Below are positions 36,469 through 48,400 of a stretch of DNA of 64,000 bases, in pieces; positions within the stretch are counted from its first letter, which is position 1, and every line of letters starts with the position of its first letter. Both the position numbers and the translations under genes were made by a program. Origin of the DNA: Antedon mediterranea. Taxonomy: Eukaryota; Echinodermata; Crinoidea; Comatulida; Antedonidae. A model generated the notes under the pieces. It had not been told where the DNA came from, searched no databases, and saw only the letters and a list, made by a program, of their open reading frames with translations. Where the stretch lies: NCBI RefSeq assembly GCF_964355755.1, contig NC_092674.1:30740001-30804000 (forward strand). Direction: 5' to 3'.

Positions 36469-39400
36469 CTAACGAGGCCTGTTCTTGGTATCTGCAATGT
36501 TTAACCTGGGTCTTGGTAGATCACCAAACATTTCTGTACCATCCTTAACACTGGCAGCCATTGCTTGCATGCTGGCAATGATTCTATCAGGACCAGGCAT
36601 GGGCACCTACCAAAAGAAATTACAAGACAAAAATTCATATAATAAGAAAACTTTATTCAAGATTCAATTCATAGTAAAACATAATACTACATTAATATAG
36701 TGTGTGTTTGTGTGCTCAGTATTATTAACTGTTACATATGAAGTATTGTAAGAAATAGGTAGAGGTTGGCTGTGTGTCATTTATTGCCCCTCATTCTTTT
36801 CACAGGAAAGTTTCCAATTAATAGGAGTGTCCTTTGAATGAGATTGTCCTACACTACCAAACTAGTTTGACAAAAAAAGTGTGATAGTGTAAAAAGAGCT
36901 TAAGTTTAGTGTTACTACCTTGTCATCGAACTCATCAAATGGATGTTTATTATCTTTTCCCCATGTAGGCATCGTAATGGGTACAGAAGTTGCATACTGA
37001 TGCTCATGTCTGTTAACAATAGGATGGTGGTCCATTACCTCATCTAGCAGTGAGTTATCTGTAATAGAAGAAAAAAGGTTTACAACTATGACAGTACAAA
37101 GAGAGCGTGAGACTTTGTAGTTTTGTGGCTGGTGATTTCGAAATATTGGGACCAATTATATTTACTCGTAATGGGTCTGTTTTTGCTGTGAAAAAATGGG
37201 ACTGATGTCAAATAGTTTGTTTAAAGTTTGATTTCCAGATCGGGAGTTCAGGTCTAATGCTCGGTCCAATGCTGGTCACATTGCTTGTGCTTTTAGGCAA
37301 GACACTTATGTTTGCTTCTCTCCCCCAAACTGTACAGCGGTAGGCTGTAAACTGGCTTGCAGCAAGCCGTTGACAAACTGTACAGCGGTTGGCTGTAAAC
37401 TGGCTTGCAGCAAGCCGTTGACAAACTGTACAGTGGTTGGCTGTAAACTGGCTTGCAGCAAGCCGTTGACAAACTGTACAGCGGTTGGCTGTAAACTGGC
37501 TTGCAGCAAGCCGTTGACAAACTGTACAGCGGTAGGCTGTAAACTGGCTTGCAGCAAGCCGTTGACAAACTGTACAGCGGTAGGCTGTAAACTGGCTTGC
37601 AGCAAGCCGTTGACAAACTGTACAGCGGTTGGGTGTAAACTGGCTTGCAGCAAGCAGTTGACAAACTGTACAGTGGTTGGCTGTAAACTGGCTTGCAGCA
37701 AGCCGTTGACAAACTGTACAGTGGTTGGGTGTAAACTGGCTTGCAGCAAGCCCTTGACAAACTGTACAGTGGTTGGCTGTAAACTGGCTTGCAGCAAGCC
37801 GTTGACAAACTGTACAGTGGTTGGGTGTAAACTGGCTTGCAGCAAGCCGTTGACAAACTGTACAGTGGTTGGCTGTAAACTGGCTTGCAGCAAGCCGTTG
37901 ACAAACTGTACAGCGGTTGGCTGTAAACTGGCTTGCAGCAAGCCGTTGACAAACTGTACAGCGGTAGGCTGTAAACTGGCTTGCAGCAAGCCGTTGACAA
38001 ACTGTACAGTGGTTGGCTGTAAACTGGCTTGCAGCAAGCCGTTGACAAACTGTACAGCGGTAGGCTGTAAACTGGCTTGCAGCAAGCCGTTGACAAACTG
38101 TACAGCGGTAGGCTGTAAACTGGCTTGCAGCAAGCAGTTGACAAACTGTACAGCGGTAGGCTGTAAACTGGCTTGCAGCAAGCCGTTGACAAACTGTACA
38201 GCGGTAGGCTGTAAACTGGCTTGCAGCAAGCCGTTGACAAACTGTACAGCGGTAGGCTGTAAACTGGCTTGCAGCAAGCCGTTGACAAACTGTACAGCGG
38301 TAGGCTGTAAACTGGCTTGCAGCAAGCCCTTGACAAACTGTACAGTGGTTGGCTGTAAACTGGCTTGCAGCAAGCCGTTGACAAACTGTACAGCGGTTGG
38401 CTGTAAACTGGCTTGCAGCAAGCCGTTGACAAACTGTACAGCGGTAGGCTGTAAACTGGCTTGCAGCAAGCCCTTGACAAACTGTACAGTGGTTGGCTGT
38501 AAACTGGCTTGCAGCAAGCCGTTGACAAACTGTACAGTGGTAGGGTGTAAACTGGCTTGCAGCAAGCCCTTGACAAACTGTACAGCGGTTGGCTGTAAAC
38601 TGGCTTGCAGCAAGCCGTTGACAAACTGTACAGCGGTTGGCTGTAAACTGGCTTGCAGCAAGCCGTTGACAAACTGTACAGCGGTAGGCTGTAAACTGGC
38701 TTGCAGCAAGCCGTTGACAAACTGTACAGCGGTTGGCTGTAAACTGGCTTGCAGCAAGCCGTTGACAAACTGTACAGCGGTAGGCTGTAAACTGGCTTGC
38801 AGCAAGCCCTTGACAAACTGTACAGTGGTTGGCTGTAAACTGGCTTGCAGCAAGCCGTTGACAAACTGTACAGTGGTAGGGTGTAAACTGGCTTGCAGCA
38901 AGCCCTTGACAAACTGTACAGCGGTTGGCTGTAAACTGGCTTGCAGCAAGCCGTTGACAAACTGTACAGCGGTTGGCTGTAAACTGGCTTGCAGCAAGCC
39001 GTTGACAAACTGTACAGCGGTAGGCTGTAAACTGGCTTGCAGCAAGCCGTTGACAAACTGTACAGCGGTTGGCTGTGAACTGGCTTGCAGCAAGCCCTTG
39101 ACAAACTGTACAGTGGTTGGCTGTAAACTGGCTTGCAGCAAGCCGTTGACAAACTGTACAGCGGTTGGCTGTAAACTGGCTTGCAGCAAGCCGTTGACAA
39201 ACTGTACAGCGGTAGGCTGTAAACTGGCTTGCAGCAAGCCCTTGACAAACTGTACAGTGGTTGGCTGTGAACTGGCTTGCAGCAAGCCGTTGACAAACTG
39301 TACAGCGGTTGGCTGTGAACTGGCTTGCAGCAAGCCGTTGACAAACTGTACAGCGGTAGGCTGTAAACTGGCTTGCAGCAAGCCGTTGACAAACTGTACA

Positions 39401-42400
39401 GCGGTTGGCTGTGAACTGGCTTGCAGCAAGCCCTTGACAAACTGTACAGCGGTTGGCTGTAAACTGGCTTGCAGCAAGCCGTTGACAAACTGTACAGCGG
39501 TTGGCTGTAAACTGGCTTGCAGCAAGCCGTTGACAAACTGTACAGCGGTAGGCTGTAAACTGGCTTGCAGCAAGCCGTTGACAAACTGTACAGCGGTTGG
39601 CTGTGAACTGGCTTGCAGCAAGCAAGATTGATTGAGGGCGTGAAACAACGGTTGGTTTTTAAAATTTTCTAATACTGCTGCTCTAAAAACATCGAAAAAT
39701 CTCAGTTCTTAATCAACGGATTTTTAATATAGATAGCACTGAAGACATACGAAAACTGCTGAACTTAAATAAACCTGCATCGGAGTTGAAATCTGTGTTG
39801 AAACTTGGTTTTTCAAATTGATCATCAGGTAGGCTCCAGTCAGTGTATTGTAACGCTAAGCCGTTACGTTGGTCCCCCACGAAAAACGATCGTATAGTAG
39901 GTTACTCAAATAAATTAAATCGACCATTCTATAATTTCCGTCTACTTTAATATTTGACATTAAACTTTTTTGTAAAGAATCAACTTATCAACGATCGTGA
40001 AGATCTCGACCTTAGTTACAAGAAATATCAAAGTTTAATTAATATCTCTGTTAGCTGTTTTTACAAATTTAGACTGATTTTACTGAGAAGATTGATACGT
40101 ATTTTTAGCGCCTTTTGTCAGATCAAAGGAATCGCCGCCCAGTGCAAGCTATTACGCAACACTGAAAGGACTGTCAAGATCTTTTGTTTTCTTTTGTTTT
40201 TGGTCTTCACGCTTGATCGACTCTCGGTTTACAATAGCTTTTTGATACGACTAGGCGATGGCTGATAAGAAACAGAAAAAGAAAAACGAAAAAAAGAAGA
40301 TATACAAATGCCAAGCTAATACAAATGGTATACATATGGAAAAAGAAATGGAGAGGATCGACATATCTGATTCTCCCCCAACACTAACAAAAATGGATTC
40401 TAAGCCAAACTCACAAACTGCTTGTTCTCCGCCAACCTTATTGAGAATCTGCGATGAATTCCCTTCAATAAATGAGCAACATCCTGGAACCTTTGATAAA
40501 AGGTTTAACAATATTATTGTCAACTATATGGAAGAAAACTATGAGCTTAAGCTACAAATTGTAAGAACAGAAAATGAAAATCTCAGAACAGAAAACAAAT
40601 CACTAAAATCTGAGGTTGAGTCTCTGAAACAAAGGCATCTAAAAATACACTGTCCCAAAAAAAATGATGACATTTCTAAAATTAGAGCTGATATCGACAA
40701 ATCTAATGAAAGAATGAAAAAATTGGAGAAGGAAAACAAAAATCTGAAACTTGACTTTGAGTCTTGGAGGTTATGGGAAAAACGGACAATGAACAAGGAA
40801 GAACAAATAAAGACATTACGTCAACAAGTTACAGAAACGGAGCGTAGCTTATCCATAGCTAAAGACGAAATATATGAACTAAAAAGAACGCAAATTGCCA
40901 TCGACACCTCAGATTTTGAACTACAACGTAGGACGAGAAAACAAATAATGGAAAGTCACACAAGTTCTACGACAACGCAAACAAGGAAAGTTTCTTCTAA
41001 CACAAACGATTCTATTACACAAACTGAACAATTGATTGATAATCTGTTTGAGGAGCTTACCAACAGGCAGCCATCTTCTACTCCTTCAAAACTGACCAAA
41101 TCAAAATCATCTGCGTCTGCTGCATACCAGGATCAACTAAGCCAATATAGAAACAAACACAAACAGATACACTCTGATACAGCTTTAGATAAAAAAATCT
41201 TGATTATTGGAGATTCGATGATAAAACAGTTTAAACCAAAACGACTTAGCAGGTCAACAAATCTGAACGTAATCTGTCAGACAATGAGAGGCGCGAAAAT
41301 TGATGACATTGCACACAAGGCAGCAGTACTGTCAACAGAACATAATGTGGATAGAATTATTCTACACGCGGGAACTAATAACTCCTCAGATGACCCAGCC
41401 ACTATTGCAGTAAAAATATCATCTCTCGGAGAATCTTTACAACCGAGAAGAGTAACAATCTCCTCGATAATTCATCGAAAACATGAATCTCTTACAGAAT
41501 CTAAGCGTATAAACGATGCCAATGACAAGATACGAGCAGTTGCTAGACAGCGAAATTGGGGCTTTATTGACAATAGTTGTATCATGTCAAAACACCTGTC
41601 TTCGGATGGAACTCACCTAAACCAAATTGGAGTTGGGTCATTTGCCAAAAATGTTATAGACCACATCAATGGAAATTCGTGCGACGAATCTTTGTCTGTA
41701 CCTGTGCCTGACATACACAAGCCACAGTCGTCGATTTTTCATCGTGCGAATATGTATCAACGACAAACGGAAGCAAATCGTCCATTGGAGAATCATCAAT
41801 TTCTACAAATAAAACCCCACAGAGACCAAATACACCAAGAGTGGAGTCAGTACCTGGACACAGTCCGCCGACTGCAAAAGGACACAGCGCCATAAGTACT
41901 CATTTTTCTAAATTAAAATTATGTGTACTTAATGCTCGATCCACGCAACGCAAAGCCTCAAGAAAAGGAGTGGAGCAAGTATCTGGAAATGGTGAGACGA
42001 GTACTAAATCCACAGGAAAGCATAGGTCTATAGAAAAAGAACATCTTAATTTTGGCGTTCTAAATGCACGTTCACTGCGTAACAAGTGTGATGAATTTGT
42101 GGACTTAGTTGTTAGCTATAATCTAGATGTAGTGGCGGTGTCTGAAACCTGGTTAAGACCAGATGATGATCTTGTGATTGGAGATTTAACTCCACTAGGA
42201 TATCGCTTTGTGCATGTCCCTAGGGTGGACAAAACTGGGGGTGGTGTTGGAATTCTGTCTAAGTCAAGCTTAGTTGTTAACTTGAAAACGGATGTACATA
42301 CATATGCATCATTTGAGGCTATACATGTGCATATTACGTCTAACTCGAAATCTCTTCGTTTAGTTAACATATATCGACCACCAACCTTGTCTGTTACAGA

Positions 42401-45400
42401 GTTCCTAAATGATTTTGAAAAAATGTTGTTTGACTTTATTCTCTTTTCGTCTGAAATTGTTTTCTGCGGAGACTTTAATATCCATATGGATAATAAAAAA
42501 AATGTGGCAGCGGATAGATTTAAAACACTGCTTAGATCGTTTGGTCTCCAGCAGCATATAAATGAACCCACACACTGTAGTGGGCACTGCCTCGACCTTA
42601 TCATCACTAGAGATGATCTACTTCTCTCGGATGTAAAGATACACCCTGGCCTGTCGGATCATTTTGCCATATTTTGCAAGTTTGATCTTAAACGGCCCAC
42701 AACACACAAAACTGTAAGAAAAAGTCGCAACCTAAAACAAATTGATATTGATAAATTCACAAATGACATTAAAGCCTGTGTGTCTAATATAACTGATGTA
42801 AGTGTAATTCTTGAAGACAGTGTAGAAAGCTATTCTGATCTCAGAGCTGTACTTGATTTACATGCGCCAGTTCAGAACAAAACAATTAGGCAAAAGGAAG
42901 CTAAACCGTGGTATACCGATGAAATTCGATCTGAAAGGAAAGTACGTCGTCAACTTGAACGTAAATGGATGAAATCAAAGCTTCCTAAGGATAGACAGGA
43001 ATACTGTGTTCAAAGATGCGTTGTAAATGGACTGATTGAAAAGGCCAAGACGCGGTATTACTCTAGTCTGGTTAGTGACTGCACAGGTGATCAAAAGAAA
43101 CTTTTCAATATAGTAAATAAACTTTTACATCACTCCAAGTCATCGGTCCTTCCTTCGTCTGTCTCCGATGAAGCTCTTGCTGAAAGATTTTCTGTGTTTT
43201 TTGTAAATAAAATTAAATCAATTCGTGATTCACTAGAAAATGAAAATACTGGCGAAGTTATAACTGCTTCTGATAAATGTAATATATCTTATGGTTTAAC
43301 TAGGTCTATACGGTTTTCTCAGTTCGAACCTGCAAGTGATGAGGAAATTTTAAAAATTGTCAAAAATTCTCCTTCTAAATCATGTGCACTTGACCCGGTA
43401 CCAACTTCACTGATTAAGAAATGTACTTCTGCATTTATTCCATTAATCACACATATTGTTAATAAGTCTCTTGAAAGTGGTTCTTTCCCAGAGTCTCTAA
43501 AAGTCACCCATGTTCGACCCACATTGAAAAAAACAGGTCTAGATCCCGAGATTCTGAAAAACTACAGACCTATCTCGAATCTTAGTTTTTTAGGAAAAAT
43601 AATTGAGAAGGTTGTTTCTAAACGGATTTTGTCGCATGTACAAAAACATGGCCTACTTGATCCGTATCAATCTGCCTACAAAGCGCATCACAGTACTGAA
43701 ACGGCATTACTTCGTGTAAATAATGACATCCTACGTGGGATGGATGATGGAAAGCTAACTGCTCTAGTATTATTAGATTTAAGTGCAGCATTTGATACGG
43801 TTGATCATTCTGTGTTGCTAAATAGACTCAGTACTTATATTGGTATTGAAGGAAATGCACTTGATTGGTGTCGGTCATATTTGGAAAAACGACCTCAACA
43901 CGTATGTATTGGTGATGCTATTTCAAAAGCTTCTTTTCTAAACTTTTCGGTACCACAAGGATCTGTTCTTGGGCCGCAATGGTTTACTATTTATTTACAC
44001 CCGATACGGGATATCATAAGTAAATATGATCTGTGCTATCATGTTTATGCTGATGATACTCAGATTTATATTTCTTTTAAACCTACTATGAAACACAGTG
44101 ACATTTCTTTGGAATTGCTCCAACATTGTATCTATGAATTGCGTGTCTGGATGAAAAACAACTTTCTTAAATTAAATGATGAAAAAACAGAATTTGTTCT
44201 CTTTGGATCAAAACAGCAGTTGGAAAAACTGCCACCAAGCTTTATTCACATTGGTGAAACCCAAATTGACCCGGCTATGCAGGTTAGAAATCTTGGGGTT
44301 GAAATGGATGTGGGTATGACTATGATTTCTCATATCTCAAAAACTATTTCTGCGTCGTCTTTTCACTTGCGAAACATTCGAAGGATTCGTAAGTTTATAA
44401 ATGAGACAGCAGCTAAACAACTTGTTCATGCTTTTGTCACTTCACGACTAGATATGGGAAACTCTTTGCTATACGGGCTACCACAAAAACAACTCCACAG
44501 GCTCCAACTGATTCAAAATACAGCGGCACGAGTTGTTAAAAAATTACCAAGATATGGACACATATCAAATACTTTGGAAATATTGCATTGGCTCCCTGTT
44601 AGGTACCGCATTGTTTTTAAAATATTACTCTTTGTTTTTAAGTCTATAAATGGCATGGCTCCTGAATATATTTCTGACATGCTTAGGCTGTATGTTCCCG
44701 GACGTAATCTGCGCTCTAGTGACTCGCTGCTTCTACATCAGCCTAAGTCTCACCACTCATGGGGTGACAGAGCATTCTCTGTTACTGCTCCTCGTCTGTG
44801 GAATGCTCTACCGAGCTCTATAAGATTTTGCAAAACTGTTGATACTTTTAAAAAATTATTAAAAACACATTTATTCATTAAGGCATATGGAAATCATGAG
44901 TTTTCTTAAAGTTGTTTAGACTTAGAATTGTTTTGTATACCTTTTCCTGGCCAGCATTCTCTTTGGGGTGCCTCTGTCTTGGTTGTTGTCTCTGAGCACC
45001 CGGTCGTCTGTGGCAAGGCAAATGTGTATCCTGCTCCTTTGTTTGGTCACCTAGGTAGGGGTCCGGGACCGCGACAGAATGACAACGGATGGGGACCCTC
45101 CAAAGAAATTGCATTTTATTTGCCAGGAATTTGTATGATTTATTTCTTTTTTATTTTTAAATGCGCCTTGAGCACTCTGGAGTGGTATGTGCGCTATAAA
45201 AATCTTATTATTATTATTATTATTATTAAGCCCTTGACAAACTGTACAGTGGTTGGCTGTAAACTGGCTTGCAGCAAGCCGTTGACAAACTGTACAGCGG
45301 TAGGCTGTAAACTGGCTTGCAGCAAGCCGTTGACAAACTGTACAGCGGTTGGCTGTGAACTGGCTTGCAGCAAGCCCTTGACAAACTGTACAGTGGTTGG

Positions 45401-48400
45401 CTGTAAACTGGCTTGCAGCAAGCCGTTGACAAACTGTACAGCGGTTGGCTGTGAACTGGCTTGCAGCAAGCCGTTGACAAACTGTACAGTGGTTGGCTGT
45501 AAACTGGCTTGCAGCAAGCCCTTGACAAACTGTACAGTGGTTGGCTGTAAACTGGCTTGCAGCAAGCCGTTGACAAACTGTACAGTGGTAGGCTGTAAAC
45601 TGGCTTGCAGCAAGCCGTTGACAAACTGTACAGCGGTAGGCTGTAAACTGGCTTGCAGCAAGCCGTTGACAAACTGTACAGCGGTTGGCTGTGAACTGGC
45701 TTGCAGCAAGCCGTTGACAAACTGTACAGCGGTTGGCTGTAAACTGGCTTGCAGCAAGCCGTTGACAAACTGTACAGCGGTAGGCTGTAAACTGGCTTGC
45801 AGCAAGCCCTTGACAAACTGTACAGTGGTTGGCTGTAAACTGGCTTGCAGCAAGCCGTTGACAAACTGTACAGCGGTAGGCTGTAAACTGGCTTGCAGCA
45901 AGCCGTTGACAAACTGTACAGCGGTTGGCTGTGAACTGGCTTGCAGCAAGCCCTTGACAAACTGTACAGTGGTTGGCTGTAAACTGGCTTGCAGCAAGCC
46001 GTTGACAAACTGTACAGCGGTTGGCTGTGAACTGGCTTGCAGCAAGCCCTTGACAAACTGTACAGTGGTTGGCTGTAAACTGGCTTGCAGCAAGCCGTTG
46101 ACAAACTGTACAGCGGTAGGCTGTAAACTGGCTTGCAGCAAGCCCTTGACAAACTGTACAGTGGTTGGCTGTAAACTGGCTTGCAGCAAGCCGTTGACAA
46201 ACTGTACAGTGGTTGGCTGTAAACTGGCTTGCAGCAAGCCGTTGACAAACTGTACAGTGGTTGGCTGTAAACTGGCTTGCAGCAAGCCGTTGACAAACTG
46301 TACAGCGGTTGGCTGTAAACTGGCTTGCAGCAAGCCGTTGACAAACTGTACAGCGGTTGGCTGTAAACTGGCTTGCAGCAAGCCGTTGACAAACTGTACA
46401 GCGGTAGGCTGTAAACTGGCTTGCAGAAAGCCCTTGACAAACTGTACAGCGGTAGGCTGTAAACTGGCTTGCAGCAAGCCCTTGACAAACTGTACAGCGG
46501 TTGGCTGTAAACTGGCTTGCAGAAAGCCCTTGACAAACTGTACAGCGGTTGGCTGTAAACTGGCTTGCAGCAAGCCGTTGACAAACTGTACAGTGGTTGG
46601 CTGTAAACTGGCTTGCAGCAAGCCGTTGACAAACTGTACAGTGGTTGGCTGTAAACTGGCTTGCAGCAAGCCGTTGACAAACTGTACAGTGGTAGGGTGT
46701 AAACTGGCTTGCAGCAAGCCGTTGACAAACTGTACAGCGGTAGGCTGTAAACTGGCTTGCAGCAAGCCGTTGACAAACTGTACAGCGGTTGGCTGTAAAC
46801 TGGCTTGCAGCAAGCCGTTGACAAACTGTACAGCGGTAGGCTGTAAACTGGCTTGCAGCAAGCCGTTGACAAACTGTACAGCGGTAGGCTGTAAACTGGC
46901 TTGCAGCAAGCCGTTGACATAACCTATTTGATCTATTTCTTTAGAGAAATTTAGGCCATTTAAACTTTAGCTGTGGAATGACACCACTGCTTTAAAATAC
47001 TGTAGATATAGTCCATTTAGTTTTTAATAGGGTATCCAGATTAGAATATTTCAAAATAAACTTACCATCAACACTACTGTCATCTTCAGATTCAAAAAAT
47101 GGTTCACAATCTTCACTGAATCCTTCTAAATCAAATAGTGCTATAGAAATACAAGAGAATATATACCTGTTGGTGTTTCTACTTGGAACTTGGTGCGTTG
47201 ATCCCTTACAAGCTCATAACAAAGCTATACTGGGATTGGATGCAGGTGTAACAAAATTTACAATTTAAAGGAGAAGTAATGACACATTGACAAGGGTGCA
47301 TTACCTCCCCTGGTCTTGATTAAAAGAAGACTAAACACCACTCGTACAACACAATGCTATACATTACCATATTATAATACTCCTTCCACATAAATATTTT
47401 TACCTTGGTCCTAACACTCTAAACACTCTTTAACCTAGACACATGGTACTATAGCATGGTGTGTGGTGTTTACTAGGACTGGAGAGAGAACAGTTATTTG
47501 TTACTGAAGAGGATACCCAGTATAAAGAAAAAATAAATTAGAAACCAATACGTTGGTGCTAGCTTTCATGGATAAACTACAACTACAAAGATAATGCAAC
47601 TTACTATCATCTTTTGTTGCTTGTTGTTGCTGTCTGTTCTTCCTTGAAACTGGCTGCTGTCGGTTTTTGGTTTTTTCATAATTTCTTCTGGTATTCTGCG
47701 GAAAAATTGTAGCACTATGATTGTAATGTTAATCTAGTTTGTAATTAACAATGTGTATAAAATTGTAGCATTATGATTGTAATGTTAATCTAGTTTGTAA
47801 TTAACAATGTGTATAAAATCCTTTTATCAAACAAATGGTACAAATTACAAAAAAAAATCTGAAAAAGGAACAACGAACGACCTGGAGAAAGATGGTTACA
47901 CCAACAGTTGTTGCAACTCCCTGAGTACGCTACTAAAAACCACATACATAATAAAATGAGGCAATAATTCATACCATTGTAACAGTTTGTAATTGTGGTA
48001 CTTTCTGAGATGCTGACTTGCTTAGCTGAGACACTTTTACTTTGGATGAAGTTGCTGTAAAAAACACAATATTAGTAATTATTGTAAGCATAATCATGTT
48101 TAAATTTCACTTAAGACAGTCATAGACTGATAATAAATGTCACAGGTCGCTGGTGTCAGGTCATGTGATGATTTATCATTAACTAATGATTTTAACATTA
48201 CCTCTCATTATTGACTTAGTGGAAGCAGATGAATTGCATGCTGGGATACTCGCTTCATTCATCGCATCTGATAATGAATTCACAAGATTTCTTTCTTCTA
48301 TCTCCAGCAACAATCTAAAAAAAAACAATTTTAAAAAGTTTACAACAGTTAAATGATACAATTAACTCTCTCATGGTACAGATATCTCTGTGCTGCTGGC

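Larger units (their letters stand above)
39625..45230 (+). mobile_element. Full-length CR1/L2-group non-LTR retrotransposon inserted in the minisatellite
   Basis: A roughly 5.6-kb element: 5' UTR (39625-40257), ORF1, ORF2, a short 3' UTR, and a (TTA)n tail at about 45203-45228. Both reading frames are open throughout. The minisatellite stops at GCAGCAAGC on the left and resumes with AAGCCCTTGAC on the right, so AAGC is a possible short target duplication and the interrupted unit is otherwise reconstituted. The esterase-bearing ORF1, apurinic-type endonuclease and microsatellite 3' end fit the CR1/L2 group. Orientation is opposite to the host gene. Confidence 0.93.

Noticed and set aside
37208-39648. 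Open frames of 750-805 codons on both strands, repeating peptides such as TNCTAVGCKLACSKPL
   Set aside because: They are produced by a stop-free 48-bp repeat whose length is a multiple of three. Four frames are open at once, there is no gene context, and the stretch lies inside an intron.
37326-46918. CRISPR-like array because of regular 48-bp repeats
   Set aside because: There are no unique spacers, the repeats are directly adjacent, and the setting is a eukaryotic intron.
45194-46922. Open frames of 564-664 codons on both strands
   Set aside because: Same minisatellite artefact; the plus-strand one merely begins in the LINE 3' end.
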